A DNA stretch of 64,000 nt from an uncultured Shimia sp. (GTDB lineage Bacteria > Pseudomonadota > Alphaproteobacteria > Rhodobacterales > Rhodobacteraceae), in the NCBI RefSeq assembly GCF_947498095.1, contig NZ_CANMJE010000008.1, positions 145,201 to 209,200 on the forward strand. Direction: 5' to 3'. Each line of letters begins with the position of its first letter. Position 1 is the stretch's first letter. Positions 16,912 to 25,191 of this stretch are shown piece by piece. Below the pieces are notes generated by a model, which saw nothing but the letters and a program-made list of their open reading frames with translations, was not told where the DNA came from and made no database searches. The position numbers were made by a program, and so were the translations under genes.

Positions 16912-17591
16912 TATGCACGCTCCTTGCGGAAGAAATCCGCCATTTGATCTGCGAAGGTTTCGTTTGCCAGGGGTTGGTCAAGCCTTGTCTCCGCTTCGTC
17001 CAGCTGATCCTGTGGGACAACGCCTTTGCCGCGGGTGTTGATCAGCCCGTCGATAAAGGCTGCGCCAAATTCGGGGTGGGGCTGGATCGTCAGGATCTGA
17101 TCACCATAGATCAGGGCGGCGTTTTCGCAAAAGTCATTGCTGGCCAGCACGACCGCGCCCTCAGGGCGTTCGGTCACCTGATCCTGATGCCAGGCGTTAA
17201 AGGCCATCTCGACGCCGCCAAAGTCATAAGTCTGACGCCCAACAGCCCAGCCGCCTGCAAACTTCTCAACCTTGCCGCCCAAAGCCTGAGCAATGATCTG
17301 GTGGCCAAAGCACACACCGATCAGCGGATCTCCAATATTTGCAATCTCGCGAATTAAGTCTTCAAGCGGAGGGATCCAGTCATGATCCTCGTAGGCCCCG
17401 TGCTTCGAGCCGGTGATCAGCCAGCCATCCGCGTCCTCGATTGAGGCCGGGAACTGATTGTCCACCACGCTAAAGACTTCAAATTCAAACCCCTGGTCTC
17501 CCAGAAGCTTCACGAACATTTCGCCATAATCGCCGAGATCTTCTTTAAGCTCGTCCGGGGAATGGCCGGTTTGCAGAATACCGATTTTCAT
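16911..17591 (-). CDS. Class I glutamine amidotransferase-like protein
   Basis: 226 residues. The triad is visible: Cys in GVCFGHQIIAQALGG (near residue 93) and His with Glu in LTIQPHPEFGAAF. Proteins of this type in amine clusters may hydrolyse a gamma-glutamyl bond, as PuuD does, although PuuD belongs to the related C26 family and this one reads more like stand-alone GATase1 proteins. It is the first gene of the three-gene unit with the GS-like ligase and the FAD oxidase. A TGATCA-centred 16-mer sits 10 bases before the start and is shared with the second GS-like gene. Confidence 0.85.
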   Translation of the reverse strand: MKIGILQTGHSPDELKEDLGDYGEMFVKLLGDQGFEFEVFSVVDNQFPASIEDADGWLITGSKHGAYEDHDWIPPLEDLIREIANIGDPLIGVCFGHQIIAQALGGKVEKFAGGWAVGRQTYDFGGVEMAFNAWHQDQVTERPEGAVVLASNDFCENAALIYGDQILTIQPHPEFGAAFIDGLINTRGKGVVPQDQLDEAETRLDQPLANETFADQMADFFRKERA

Positions 17592-17600
17592 ATGTCACCG

Positions 17601-17616
17601 ATTTTTTGATCAAATT
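17601..17616. promoter_or_regulatory. Putative operator shared by the two gamma-glutamyl ligase transcripts (copy 1)
   Basis: The 16-mer ATTTTTTGATCAAATT contains the palindrome TTTGATCAAA-like core and lies immediately upstream of the amidotransferase ATG. Its exact reverse complement occurs at 19096-19111 upstream of the other GS-like gene. An exact 16-base match in two leaders of one pathway suggests a common regulator; none is encoded next to them. Confidence 0.6.
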
Positions 17617-17722
17617 AAGCCTAACCGAGCGAATCGCTTCCCGCAAGAGGGCGCAAATCGCCGGTCTCTCTGGTGTCGTCCTTCCGCGCATGGGCTGTCG
17701 CCCGGTGCTTGCGCAGAAGGGC

Positions 17723-19039
17723 TCAGACTCTTTCGAGGTAGAGCTTCCAGTGGTCTTTTTCAGGCATCTCGGCCAATTTGGCCAGTTCCTGTCGCTTGGT
17801 CATCACAAGGTTTTCGATGAGCTGCGCAGGCAGGCAACGGGCAATGAAAGCATCGCTTTCAAAGCGGTCAATGGCCGCGCGCCAGTCTGGTGCCAGCTGC
17901 GGCAGGTCCAGATCATAGGCATTGCCGGTGATTGGGGCAGGGGGTGTCAGCCCCTCTTCGATGCCTTCGATGGCGGCACCCAGAACACAGGCCAGCATCA
18001 GGTAGGGGTTGATATCGCCGCCGGCCACACGATGTTCGATCCGGCGCGCCTGATGCGGACCACCGGGTATGCGGATTGCAGCTGTGCGGTTTTCATAGGC
18101 CCAGCACGCGCCCGTCGGTGCATGGGCGCCAGGCACCAGTCGATCATAGCTGGGGCCATGCGGGGCAAAGATCAGGGTCGATGCCGGCATGGCCTGCACA
18201 CAGCCCGCAACCGCTTGTAAAAGGGTTTCAGTGCCTTCGGGCCCGCCATTGTCAAAGACGTTGTCGCCGTCGCTGTCCAGCACGGAGAAATGAACATGCA
18301 TACCGTTTCCGGCATCGTCCAAATAGGGTTTCGCCATGAAACTGGCGGCCATGCCGTGCTTGCGCGCGATACCGCGCACGAGGAATTTGAACAACCAGGC
18401 GTCGTCTGCGGCACGAAGGGCAGCCTGATGGGTCAGGGTTACTTCAAACTGGCCCAGACCGCTTTCGTTGATGATGGTCTGGACCGGCAGGCCCATTGCG
18501 GTGCATCCGTCATAGAGCTCGGTAAAAAAAGCATCGAACGCATCAAGTTCATCCACGGATAGAATATCTGGACCAAACAGGCGTTGATTGCTGCGCGGAT
18601 CACGCGGCGGTTTGGGACGCTTGCCGTTGGGATCAACCAGGCTGAACTCCATTTCGGTCGCCGCCATCACGGACCAACCCCTTGCCTCGAAGCGCGCCAA
18701 AACAGCAGCCAAAGCCTGACGCGGATCACCAAAGAAGGGGCTGCCATCTTCCAGATGCATCGTCAGTGGTACCAACGCCGAGGGAGTGCCCAACCAAGGC
18801 ATCGGCACAGGACCACGATCTGTCGGGTACAATATGCCGTCAGCATCGCCGGTCTCAAACACCAGTGGAGAGTCTTCGACATCTGCGCCCCAAACGTCGA
18901 CGTTCAGACAAGAGAGCGGCATACGAATGGCGCCTTTGGCCAGCTTGGCGCCATATGAGGCTGGCACGCGTTTGCCACGCATCTGGCCGTTAAGGTCGGA
19001 TGCGGCAACGCGAAGGGTCGAAAACTGGCTCAGGTCCAT
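17723..19039 (-). CDS. Glutamine synthetase family protein, second PuuA-like ligase
   Basis: 438 residues and paralogous to the ligase at 15553-16911 but clearly diverged. Landmarks: MAATEMEFSLVDP, ESGLGQFEVTLTH, GNGMHVHFSVLD, YENRTAAIRIPGG and RRIEHRVAGGDINPYLMLA. All are intact, so an active ATP-dependent gamma-glutamyl ligase is expected. The amine it uses is unknown; two ligases side by side suggest different acceptors. It is separated by 131 bases from the amidotransferase gene and has its own copy of the 16-bp TGATCA element 57 bases upstream. Confidence 0.87.
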   Translation of the reverse strand: MDLSQFSTLRVAASDLNGQMRGKRVPASYGAKLAKGAIRMPLSCLNVDVWGADVEDSPLVFETGDADGILYPTDRGPVPMPWLGTPSALVPLTMHLEDGSPFFGDPRQALAAVLARFEARGWSVMAATEMEFSLVDPNGKRPKPPRDPRSNQRLFGPDILSVDELDAFDAFFTELYDGCTAMGLPVQTIINESGLGQFEVTLTHQAALRAADDAWLFKFLVRGIARKHGMAASFMAKPYLDDAGNGMHVHFSVLDSDGDNVFDNGGPEGTETLLQAVAGCVQAMPASTLIFAPHGPSYDRLVPGAHAPTGACWAYENRTAAIRIPGGPHQARRIEHRVAGGDINPYLMLACVLGAAIEGIEEGLTPPAPITGNAYDLDLPQLAPDWRAAIDRFESDAFIARCLPAQLIENLVMTKRQELAKLAEMPEKDHWKLYLERV

Positions 19040-19095
19040 GTCGTGGCTCCGGTGGAATTTGTCCGTTTTTAACTCAGTGGTCCGGCTCTGTCCAT

Positions 19096-19111
19096 AATTT
19101 GATCAAAAAAT
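19096..19111. promoter_or_regulatory. Putative shared operator (copy 2)
   Basis: AATTTGATCAAAAAAT, the exact reverse complement of 17601-17616, 57 bases before the second ligase ATG. Confidence 0.6.
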
Positions 19112-19258
19112 GGACTCGCACTGTGTGAAGCCGCTTTCTCACACAAATGTGTTGACCGATCCTATCGTCTGCACGCCATACTATTCCATGTAATTGATTG
19201 TATGTCGCGTCGGTGCACCTGGCCGTCGCTGAAACAGGTTTCATGGGAGATTGAACCA

Positions 19259-19681
19259 ATGACAACTTTATCCAGACGCCAGATGATGACCGCCGTGGTG
19301 GCGGCAACCGCTGCAGCTGCGATTGTGCCAGTCGCAGCTATGGCGCAAAACAGCATTCCCGATCCCAAGGCTGGCATGGGCCAGATTGTATTTTATCGCT
19401 CTGGCTCGACGGCTGGGAGTGCGGTGCGCTTCACCATTCAGGATGCCAACGGCAAGACCGTGGCCGACCTTAAGCGTGGCGCGGTGAACGTGGTCGACGT
19501 ACCACCCGGCGACAACTTTTTTAGAGTGCCCGAGGCCAACAACACCGAGGGCACCATTAAAGTGGCGGCAGGGCAAACCCTCTATATCCGCTGCTACCTT
19601 AACGCGGCGACCTTCTCAGGAAAGCTGCAGTTCGAAGAAGTCTCGAAAGAGCGTGCCTATAAAGATCTGCGCATCAAATAA
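19259..19681 (+). CDS. Exported DUF2846-like protein
   Basis: 140 residues. The N-terminus (MTTLSRRQMMTAVVAATAAA, cleavage likely after AAMA) is a signal peptide with a twin-arginine-like SRRQMM, so Tat export is possible. The mature part matches the DUF2846 pattern: GQIVFYRSGSTAGSAVRFTI, a hydrophilic middle with VDVPPGDNFF, and VAAGQTLYIRCYL. The role of DUF2846 is unknown. ATG 19259 is chosen over 19202 because the signal peptide starts there. It is monocistronic, convergent with the ABC permease gene 21 bases downstream. Confidence 0.75.
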   Translation: MTTLSRRQMMTAVVAATAAAAIVPVAAMAQNSIPDPKAGMGQIVFYRSGSTAGSAVRFTIQDANGKTVADLKRGAVNVVDVPPGDNFFRVPEANNTEGTIKVAAGQTLYIRCYLNAATFSGKLQFEEVSKERAYKDLRIK

Positions 19682-19702
19682 ACTGTATTAAGCGGTTTCG
19701 CC

Positions 19703-20509
19703 TTAACGAATGATGTTGGGGCGGAACCGCATTTTGGCCTTGGCCTCTTGTGGCAGGTGCCGGTTCAACCGGTTGTTCACCAACCCAAACACCCCAACCA
19801 CGATCAGTGTCAGTATGATGAAATACATCGCCAGGATTGGGTAGGGGATGAACGGGTTGAACGTCTTATCGGCAAAGTAGCTGGCGTAGTACAAGGCGTC
19901 TCCGCGCTGTCCCAGTACCGGGAAGCCGGAAAAGAACACCAACGTGGTCGCGTGAAACAGAAAAATCGCTTCGTTCGTATAGGCAGGCCAAGCTAGGCGC
20001 ATCATTGTCGGGAAGACGATCCGACGGAACCGCGACCACCCAGACATGCCATAAGCATCCGCTGCCTCTGTGTCGCCCTTGGGGATCGACAACAGCGCGC
20101 CGTAGAAGATTTCGCCGGAATAGGCGGCGGTATTGCAGAACAAAACCACCAGAGCGCCTAACCAAGCGGCTGTAAACGGCGACAGGAACGGCACGGATTG
20201 TTTCAGCGAGAGAAACACGAAATAGGCAAAGAAGAACTGAATAAAGAGCGGTGAGCCGCGGAAAATGAAGATGAACCATTCCGACGGCTTGCGAAACAAA
20301 GGGTTGGCCGAGTTCTTGCCAACCGCCAGCGCCGTGGCAAAGAAGAACCCGGTGATCAGAGCGATTGCACCGAAGTAGATATTCCAGAACATGCCCGAGC
20401 CGATCAGCGTAAACTGTTGGCATAGGGTAAAGTCGGTTTTGGGCAGCAGACGTTCACCGATGCCAATCGAGCGCAGCGCATAGTCCTGAATGGTGACCCA
20501 ACAACTCAT
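19703..20509 (-). CDS. Polar amino acid ABC transporter permease (HisM-like)
   Basis: 268 residues with about five to six membrane segments and the EAA loop GALLSIPKGDTEAADAYGMS that contacts the ATPase. It is the second of two paired permeases; its ATG overlaps the stop of the first by four bases (ATGA). It belongs to the histidine/glutamate/opine (HAAT) type. Last gene of the operon ATPase - binding protein - permease - permease. Confidence 0.9.
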   Translation of the reverse strand: MSCWVTIQDYALRSIGIGERLLPKTDFTLCQQFTLIGSGMFWNIYFGAIALITGFFFATALAVGKNSANPLFRKPSEWFIFIFRGSPLFIQFFFAYFVFLSLKQSVPFLSPFTAAWLGALVVLFCNTAAYSGEIFYGALLSIPKGDTEAADAYGMSGWSRFRRIVFPTMMRLAWPAYTNEAIFLFHATTLVFFSGFPVLGQRGDALYYASYFADKTFNPFIPYPILAMYFIILTLIVVGVFGLVNNRLNRHLPQEAKAKMRFRPNIIR

Positions 20510-21390
20510 GCCTCGGCCCTCCGCTGTGCTTCTCCGCCTGCGGTGGCCTGCCCGTGGGTCAAACGCTTCATGATGCGCTCGAGCACCACTTCCGAGACCT
20601 TAGTAAAGGTGAGGTAAAAGACCAGCAGCGCAAGGAAGTACCACATGCGCCAGTCACCGTGCGGATAGTCCGTAAAGCGGGCGTTTTTGGTGCCGCCCAG
20701 TTCACGCGCCCAATAGACAATGTCTTCGACGCCCAAGAGGAACAACAGCGGTGTGGCCTTGATTAGCACCATCCACAAGTTCGAGAGGCCAGGCAGGGCG
20801 TAGACCCACATTTGCGGCACAAGAATGCGCCAAAAGGTCTGGCGGCGGGTCATGCCATAGGCCTCGGCGGTTTCAAGCTGCGCGCGTGGAACGGCGCGCA
20901 TGGCGCCAAACAGAACGTTGGCGGCAAAGGCGCCAAAGACGATGGCAAAGGTCAGTACAGCAAGGAAAAATGCATAAGTCTCGTGCACCCATTGCGGTGA
21001 TTCAGACAGCGGCAATTTGGCGGCGGTACAAACGACAAAGTCATTGCCCTGCCGGATTGGTTCAGACCAGTCGGGGCATTTCACCTTGTGGCGCATCCAC
21101 TCGAAGCCCTGATCCAAAGCGATCACAAAAAACATGAAAAAGGCGATGTCCGGAACGCCGCGCACGATCGAGGTGTAGCCTTTGCCCAGCCAGCGCAACG
21201 GTGCGATGTGTGATCGCGCGGCGGTGGCGGCTGCAAACCCGAACATCAGTGCAACAGGTGCGGTGATCGCCAGCAAAACAAGGACCGTGACTACCGAAAT
21301 ATAGAGCCCCATATGCTTGCCGGTCGTGAGGTAGCAAGACAGCCACATCATCCCCTCGAGCGTGTCGGGTTCCGTACAATAGGAAAACAT
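20506..21390 (-). CDS. Polar amino acid ABC transporter permease (HisQ-like)
   Basis: 294 residues, longer than typical HisQ (about 230). The extra length is a soluble loop of about 50 residues after the second or third membrane segment, containing two cysteines (KVKCPDW and FVVCTAAK) that could form a periplasmic disulfide. The EAA loop is GAMRAVPRAQLETAEAYGMT. It lies 135 bases after the binding-protein gene, with a stable hairpin between, as often seen where binding-protein mRNA is kept in excess. Confidence 0.9.
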   Translation of the reverse strand: MFSYCTEPDTLEGMMWLSCYLTTGKHMGLYISVVTVLVLLAITAPVALMFGFAAATAARSHIAPLRWLGKGYTSIVRGVPDIAFFMFFVIALDQGFEWMRHKVKCPDWSEPIRQGNDFVVCTAAKLPLSESPQWVHETYAFFLAVLTFAIVFGAFAANVLFGAMRAVPRAQLETAEAYGMTRRQTFWRILVPQMWVYALPGLSNLWMVLIKATPLLFLLGVEDIVYWARELGGTKNARFTDYPHGDWRMWYFLALLVFYLTFTKVSEVVLERIMKRLTHGQATAGGEAQRRAEA

Positions 21391-21473
21391 CTATCGGTCT
21401 GTCCTTGTCCCTTGTGCGCACTCGGCTTTTTTTTGAGGCTCGGTTTCGTATGGCCTCGTGCCGAGGTGCAATC

Positions 21474-21502
21474 GGGTCCGCAAGCGTGGGGCTTGCGGAC
21501 CC
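21474..21502 (-). other. Intercistronic stem-loop after the binding-protein gene
   Basis: Perfect 12-bp inverted repeat GGGTCCGCAAGC / GCTTGCGGACCC with a 5-base loop between the binding-protein stop and the first permease. No T run follows on the minus strand, so it is more likely an mRNA-stabilising or attenuating structure than a full terminator. Confidence 0.7.
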
Positions 21503-21525
21503 GGAAAATCCCATGTGGGATCAGA

Positions 21526-22236
21526 TTACCACTGAGAAGATACTTCCCACTTGGCGATCAATGTGTTCAGCGTGCCATCGTCTTTCATCGACTGGATGGC
21601 AGCGTCAAACTTGGCGCGCAGCTCTTGATCCGACTCGCGGACGCCCATGCCAACGCCGCCACCGATCATTTCGGTGCGTTCAAGCAGAACAAGACCGTCC
21701 GAGCCCACGACCGTGTCGAGGAAGCTCTGGTCAGCCAGAACGGCGTCGGCTTCGCCGTTACGAACGGCAGCAACTGTTTCTTCGGGTGTGGCGAACTCGA
21801 TCAGGGTCCAACCTTTTTCAGCGATAAAGGCCGCTTGGATTGTCGCAGCCTGTGCTGCAATCACGCCACCTTCAACGTCCAGACCGGCGTCAAGCGCGGC
21901 AAATGCCGAAGGGTCCGGGGGCGTGTAGGCTTGGGTGAAGTCGATGACTTCATCGCGCTCTGCAGTCACCGACATGCCAGCGATGATGGTGTCATAGTTG
22001 CCTGAGACGAGGTTGGGAATGATTGTGTCCCAATCGTTCTTGACCCACTCACAGGTCAGCTCAGCGCGCTTGCAAAGCTCGTCGCCCAACTCGCGCTCAA
22101 AGCCGTCAATTTCACCGGCATCGTTGACGAAGTTCCACGGTGCATAAGCACCCTCGGTGCCCATACGCACCACGTCTGCAGTTGCAAATCCGGCGGCCAG
22201 CGCCAGAGCTGCAGTGCTGAGGATCAGTTTTTTCAT
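21526..22236 (-). CDS. Periplasmic substrate-binding protein of polar amino acid ABC transporter
   Basis: 236 residues with a signal peptide (MKKLILSTAALALAAGFATA) and the family 3 binding-protein fold: VVRMGTEGAYAPWNFVNDAG, DTIIPNLVSGNYDTIIAGMSVTAERDEVIDFTQAY, and a C-terminal lobe with FDAAIQSMKDDGTLN. ATG 22236 gives a proper signal peptide; the 36-residue upstream extension does not. Ligand unknown. Its closeness to the gamma-glutamyl cluster makes an amino acid or amine derivative plausible but unproven. Confidence 0.9.
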   Translation of the reverse strand: MKKLILSTAALALAAGFATADVVRMGTEGAYAPWNFVNDAGEIDGFERELGDELCKRAELTCEWVKNDWDTIIPNLVSGNYDTIIAGMSVTAERDEVIDFTQAYTPPDPSAFAALDAGLDVEGGVIAAQAATIQAAFIAEKGWTLIEFATPEETVAAVRNGEADAVLADQSFLDTVVGSDGLVLLERTEMIGGGVGMGVRESDQELRAKFDAAIQSMKDDGTLNTLIAKWEVSSQW

Positions 22237-22267
22237 AGTCTTACTCCCAGTAGTTTGGTCTTGGTTT

Positions 22268-23080
22268 TTAATGGTCTGCAGTGGCTGACAGAAAGCCTTG
22301 CAGCCGTTCAGATTTGGGTGAGCCGAACAGACTTTTCGGATCACCTTCTTCTTCGATGAGGCCCTGATGCAGGAACACGACGTGGTCGCTCACATCATGG
22401 GCCAATTTCATATCGTGCGTCACGATCAGCATGGTGCGGCCTTCTTCGGCCAGCGACTTGATCACGCGCACCACTTCTTGTTCCAGTTCTGGATCCAATG
22501 CCGAGGTCGGTTCGTCAAACAACAGCGCTTCAGGTTCCATGCACAAGGCGCGCGCGATGGCGGCGCGCTGCTGCTGGCCGCCAGAAAGCTGCGCAGGATA
22601 GACATCGTGCTTGTCGGAAATCCCCACCTTGTTCAGATAGGCATGGGCCGAAGCTTCGACCTCTGCGCGGTCGCGGCCCAGAACAGTCAGGGGTGCTTCC
22701 ATCACATTTTGCAAGATGGTCATGTGGGACCACAGGTTGAACTGTTGAAACACCATCGACAGGTTGGTTCGAATGCGCAGCACCTGTTTGGCATCAGCCG
22801 GGTGACGCCCGTGGCCTTCGCCCTTCCAAGTGACCGGCTCGCCTTTGAACAGGATGTCGCCCTGCTGGCTGTCTTCCAAAAGGTTGGCGCAGCGCAGGAT
22901 GGTCGACTTGCCCGATCCAGAGGATCCGATCAATGAAACAACGTCGCCGCGATGGGCCTTGATATCCACACCCTTGATGACCTCAAGGTCACCATAAGCT
23001 TTGTGCAGATTGCGAATTTCCAGAACAGGGGTCGTGTCAGACAAGTTGGCAGGCTTTATATTATTGGGTCCGGTCCCCAT
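22268..23080 (-). CDS. Polar amino acid ABC transporter ATP-binding protein
   Basis: 270 residues. Walker A SLIGSSGSGKST, Q-loop VFQQFNLWSHM, signature LSGGQQQRAAIARAL, Walker B LLFDEPTSALDPE and H-loop VTHDMKLAHD are all intact. It is the HisP/GlnQ type and the first gene of the four-gene transporter operon. ATG 23080 is used; a TTG at 23107 would extend it by nine residues without a ribosome-binding site. Confidence 0.92.
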   Translation of the reverse strand: MGTGPNNIKPANLSDTTPVLEIRNLHKAYGDLEVIKGVDIKAHRGDVVSLIGSSGSGKSTILRCANLLEDSQQGDILFKGEPVTWKGEGHGRHPADAKQVLRIRTNLSMVFQQFNLWSHMTILQNVMEAPLTVLGRDRAEVEASAHAYLNKVGISDKHDVYPAQLSGGQQQRAAIARALCMEPEALLFDEPTSALDPELEQEVVRVIKSLAEEGRTMLIVTHDMKLAHDVSDHVVFLHQGLIEEEGDPKSLFGSPKSERLQGFLSATADH

Positions 23081-23185
23081 AAGGGGCGAAAAAATGAGCA
23101 ATTGCAACTTGCAAAACGGTTGACCCTAGGAGAGATGCATCAAAGTGGACGCCCTGCCTGCCGAAACGGCAGTCACCCTGATGCC

Positions 23186-23929
23186 TTAAAGGGCTTCGGG
23201 CGAAGCCGGGGTTGCCACCGCGAGGTAGGCACTGGCAGGGATCTGGACCAATCCTTGCAACCCCAGAACCGCGCGATCCGCATCTGACATGTGGGCGATG
23301 GCATGGCTAAGGGCCGCGCGGATCTCGGTCGGGTTTTGTCTGGGCCCGGTGATAAAGGGCAAAGTCGGTGTAGGATTAGTGCGCCCAATGACATGCAAGT
23401 CTTTGGCAAAACTATCGTAGCGAAGGATCATTTCCCAGGTCAGCGCGTCTAGTGAGGCAAAGTCCGCGGATTTTTCTGCGACCGCCCGTGCGGACAGATA
23501 ATGCGCGTCAGTTTGCAGCCGTGTTTCAGGCGTGTGGCCCAGCGCAGTCAGATGGGCAATTGGCGCCGCCCAGCCCGATTGGGACATGGGTTCGTTATAG
23601 GCAAAAGTCCCTGTGCAGAGCGTCGAAAGCGACGCCTGCGCATTGTCTTTATGGGTGATCAAAACGCTGAAATAATGTCCGGCCGGACAGTCTGGCAGCC
23701 CATAATCCGGCGTTGCGACCAGTTGAACTTGCCGATGCAGGCGTACGCGATAGGGCATGCCGCAGGTCTGAGCAAAGACCAGATCGGGGTCAGTCCATAT
23801 CTCAAAGTAGTCCCGCTCACGATCCAAAGTGGCCGGGCCATAGCCCAATTGCGTGCGCACGGAGAGCCAAAGGCGATCATTGGCGTCCCGAGTTTCGGGG
23901 CGATCATACATGCCCAGCATGGCCGTCAT
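23186..23929 (-). CDS. PhnD-like substrate-binding-fold protein without signal peptide
   Basis: 247 residues with the PhnD/phosphonate-binding-protein pattern: YFEIWTDPDLVFAQTCGMPYR, GHYFSVLITHKDNAQASLSTL, FAYNEPMSQSGWAAPIAHL and ALTWEMILRYD. It starts MTAMLGMYDRPETRD and shows no signal peptide or lipobox, so it may work in the cytoplasm or be exported by other means. The ATG overlaps the stop of the TerB-like gene upstream (ATGA), arguing for this start rather than the Arg-rich extension to 24055. No phosphonate permease or ATPase is next to it. Function unknown. Confidence 0.72.
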   Translation of the reverse strand: MTAMLGMYDRPETRDANDRLWLSVRTQLGYGPATLDRERDYFEIWTDPDLVFAQTCGMPYRVRLHRQVQLVATPDYGLPDCPAGHYFSVLITHKDNAQASLSTLCTGTFAYNEPMSQSGWAAPIAHLTALGHTPETRLQTDAHYLSARAVAEKSADFASLDALTWEMILRYDSFAKDLHVIGRTNPTPTLPFITGPRQNPTEIRAALSHAIAHMSDADRAVLGLQGLVQIPASAYLAVATPASPEAL

Positions 23930-24363
23930 GCGGCGCTGACCCTTTGACGCGCCAGGGCGCTGTCGCGGTCGTTGATGCCCAAAAGGTTGGCTGCCAAACG
24001 CACAACAGCGTCTTCTTCGGCGTCGCGTACGCCGTCTGCCAGCACCACGCGCCACAGGGCTTCGATTACCCGGGTTCGTTCATCGTGGGGTACCGCATCT
24101 TTGATCGCGCGGGTAAAGCGCACAGTATCCGGGGCATCGGCCTCAACCGCTTCACCTTCGCGGCGCAGGGCGGCGGCCTCAAAAGGTGATAGGGCGTATC
24201 GTCTGGCCAAAACCTTGTCGATCTGGTCCATTTCCTCGCCTGAGTAATGCTCATCGGCGCGGGCAATCCGCACCAAAAGCGCGGTCAGAGCCAGTCGCTC
24301 ATCATCCACGCTGAGGCCCTGTTCGGCGCCAGCGCTCAATCTTTTGAAAAAACCTGCAATCAT
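23926..24363 (-). CDS. TerB-like (tellurite resistance TerB/DjlA N-terminal fold) protein
   Basis: 145 residues starting MIAGFFKRLSAG, all helical, with the repeated acidic motifs of the TerB fold: ALLVRIARADEHYSGEEMDQIDKVLARR and ADGVRDAEEDAVVRLAANLLG. These Asp/Glu-rich loops may bind metal. GTG 24384 is also in frame but ATG 24363 aligns with the start of the paralog at 24866 (MFESLIARL). It is probably soluble. The two TerB proteins and the PhnD-like gene form one minus-strand run. No other ter genes are present, so tellurite resistance is not implied. Confidence 0.8.
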   Translation of the reverse strand: MIAGFFKRLSAGAEQGLSVDDERLALTALLVRIARADEHYSGEEMDQIDKVLARRYALSPFEAAALRREGEAVEADAPDTVRFTRAIKDAVPHDERTRVIEALWRVVLADGVRDAEEDAVVRLAANLLGINDRDSALARQRVSAA

Positions 24364-24449
24364 ATCATCATCCGATCTAGGCACTGTCGCGGGATAGTCA
24401 AATCCGCCTGTTTGGGAAACGCTGGAATAACCTGCAGAAGGTCATGCCC

Positions 24450-24866
24450 TTAGATGGGCCGATCCTCGGGTTTGATGCCAAAGATCTTTTCAATCTCTAA
24501 CAGGGTTTCGTCCTCTTCGGGCGCATGGTCGCCATCAGCCATGATCACGCGCCACATGGCTTGGATCATCTCAAGCCGATGCGGGTAGTCCACGGTCTGG
24601 CGAATGAGCAGCGCAAAATCCGGCGTGCCGGGGGCCTGCGCTTCGAGCTTTTCGCAGGTGGCCCTCATCTTGGCGGCCTCAATCGGGTTCAGGCTAAAGC
24701 TGTCCGCCAGAATCCGGTCGATTTCACCGATCTCAACGGCGTCATAGTGATGGTCAGACTTAGCCACACGCACCAGTAAGGCGCCAAGTGCCAGATGTTC
24801 GTCAGGCTCGGGCAGGGCGGGGGCTTCGGGTTTGCCCTTAAGGCGTGCAATCAGGCTTTCAAACAT
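24450..24866 (-). CDS. TerB-like protein, paralog
   Basis: 138 residues, paralogous to 23926-24363: GALLVRVAKSDHHYDAVEIGEIDRILADSF and MADGDHAPEEDETLLEIEKIFGIKPEDRP. Same helical TerB fold with paired acidic loops. Its ATG overlaps the DUF1330 stop by one base (TGATG), so the two are coupled. Function unknown. Confidence 0.8.
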   Translation of the reverse strand: MFESLIARLKGKPEAPALPEPDEHLALGALLVRVAKSDHHYDAVEIGEIDRILADSFSLNPIEAAKMRATCEKLEAQAPGTPDFALLIRQTVDYPHRLEMIQAMWRVIMADGDHAPEEDETLLEIEKIFGIKPEDRPI

Positions 24867-25159
24867 CAGCCGTCATATCCTTCGACGATGACCAACTCAC
24901 CTTCGGACACGTTGATACGCAGGGCGCGCGCCTCTTGGTATTCTGGAGAATGGTAGCATTCTACCGCGACTTCATAGCTGGGGAATTCGATCACCACATT
25001 GCGCGAGCGGGCGTCGCCCTCGACCGCTTCGAAATTGCCGCCGCGGGTCAGGAACCGCCCGCCGAATTTCTGAAACGCAACCCCGTTGGCTGCCACGTAT
25101 TTCATGTATTGATCGATGTCCTGAACGTCGATGCGCCCGATCCAATAGCCTTTGGCCAT
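24866..25159 (-). CDS. DUF1330 family protein
   Basis: 97-residue ferredoxin-like dimeric alpha-beta barrel protein: KGYWIGRIDVQDIDQYMKY, GGRFLTRGGNFEAVEGDARSRNVVIEFPSYEVAVECYHSPEYQ in pieces, matching DUF1330. Catalytic role unknown. It precedes the TerB pair and is probably co-transcribed with it. Confidence 0.88.
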   Translation of the reverse strand: MAKGYWIGRIDVQDIDQYMKYVAANGVAFQKFGGRFLTRGGNFEAVEGDARSRNVVIEFPSYEVAVECYHSPEYQEARALRINVSEGELVIVEGYDG

Positions 25160-25191
25160 CTGCGTGTCCCCCTTGGTTATTGTGTGCCACC

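Noticed and set aside
23186..23929. Phosphonate transporter
   Set aside because: The PhnD-like protein has no signal peptide and no permease or ATPase of that type is adjacent.
23926..24866. Tellurite resistance locus
   Set aside because: Only TerB-fold proteins are present; no terC, terD or terZ, so the resistance label is not supported.
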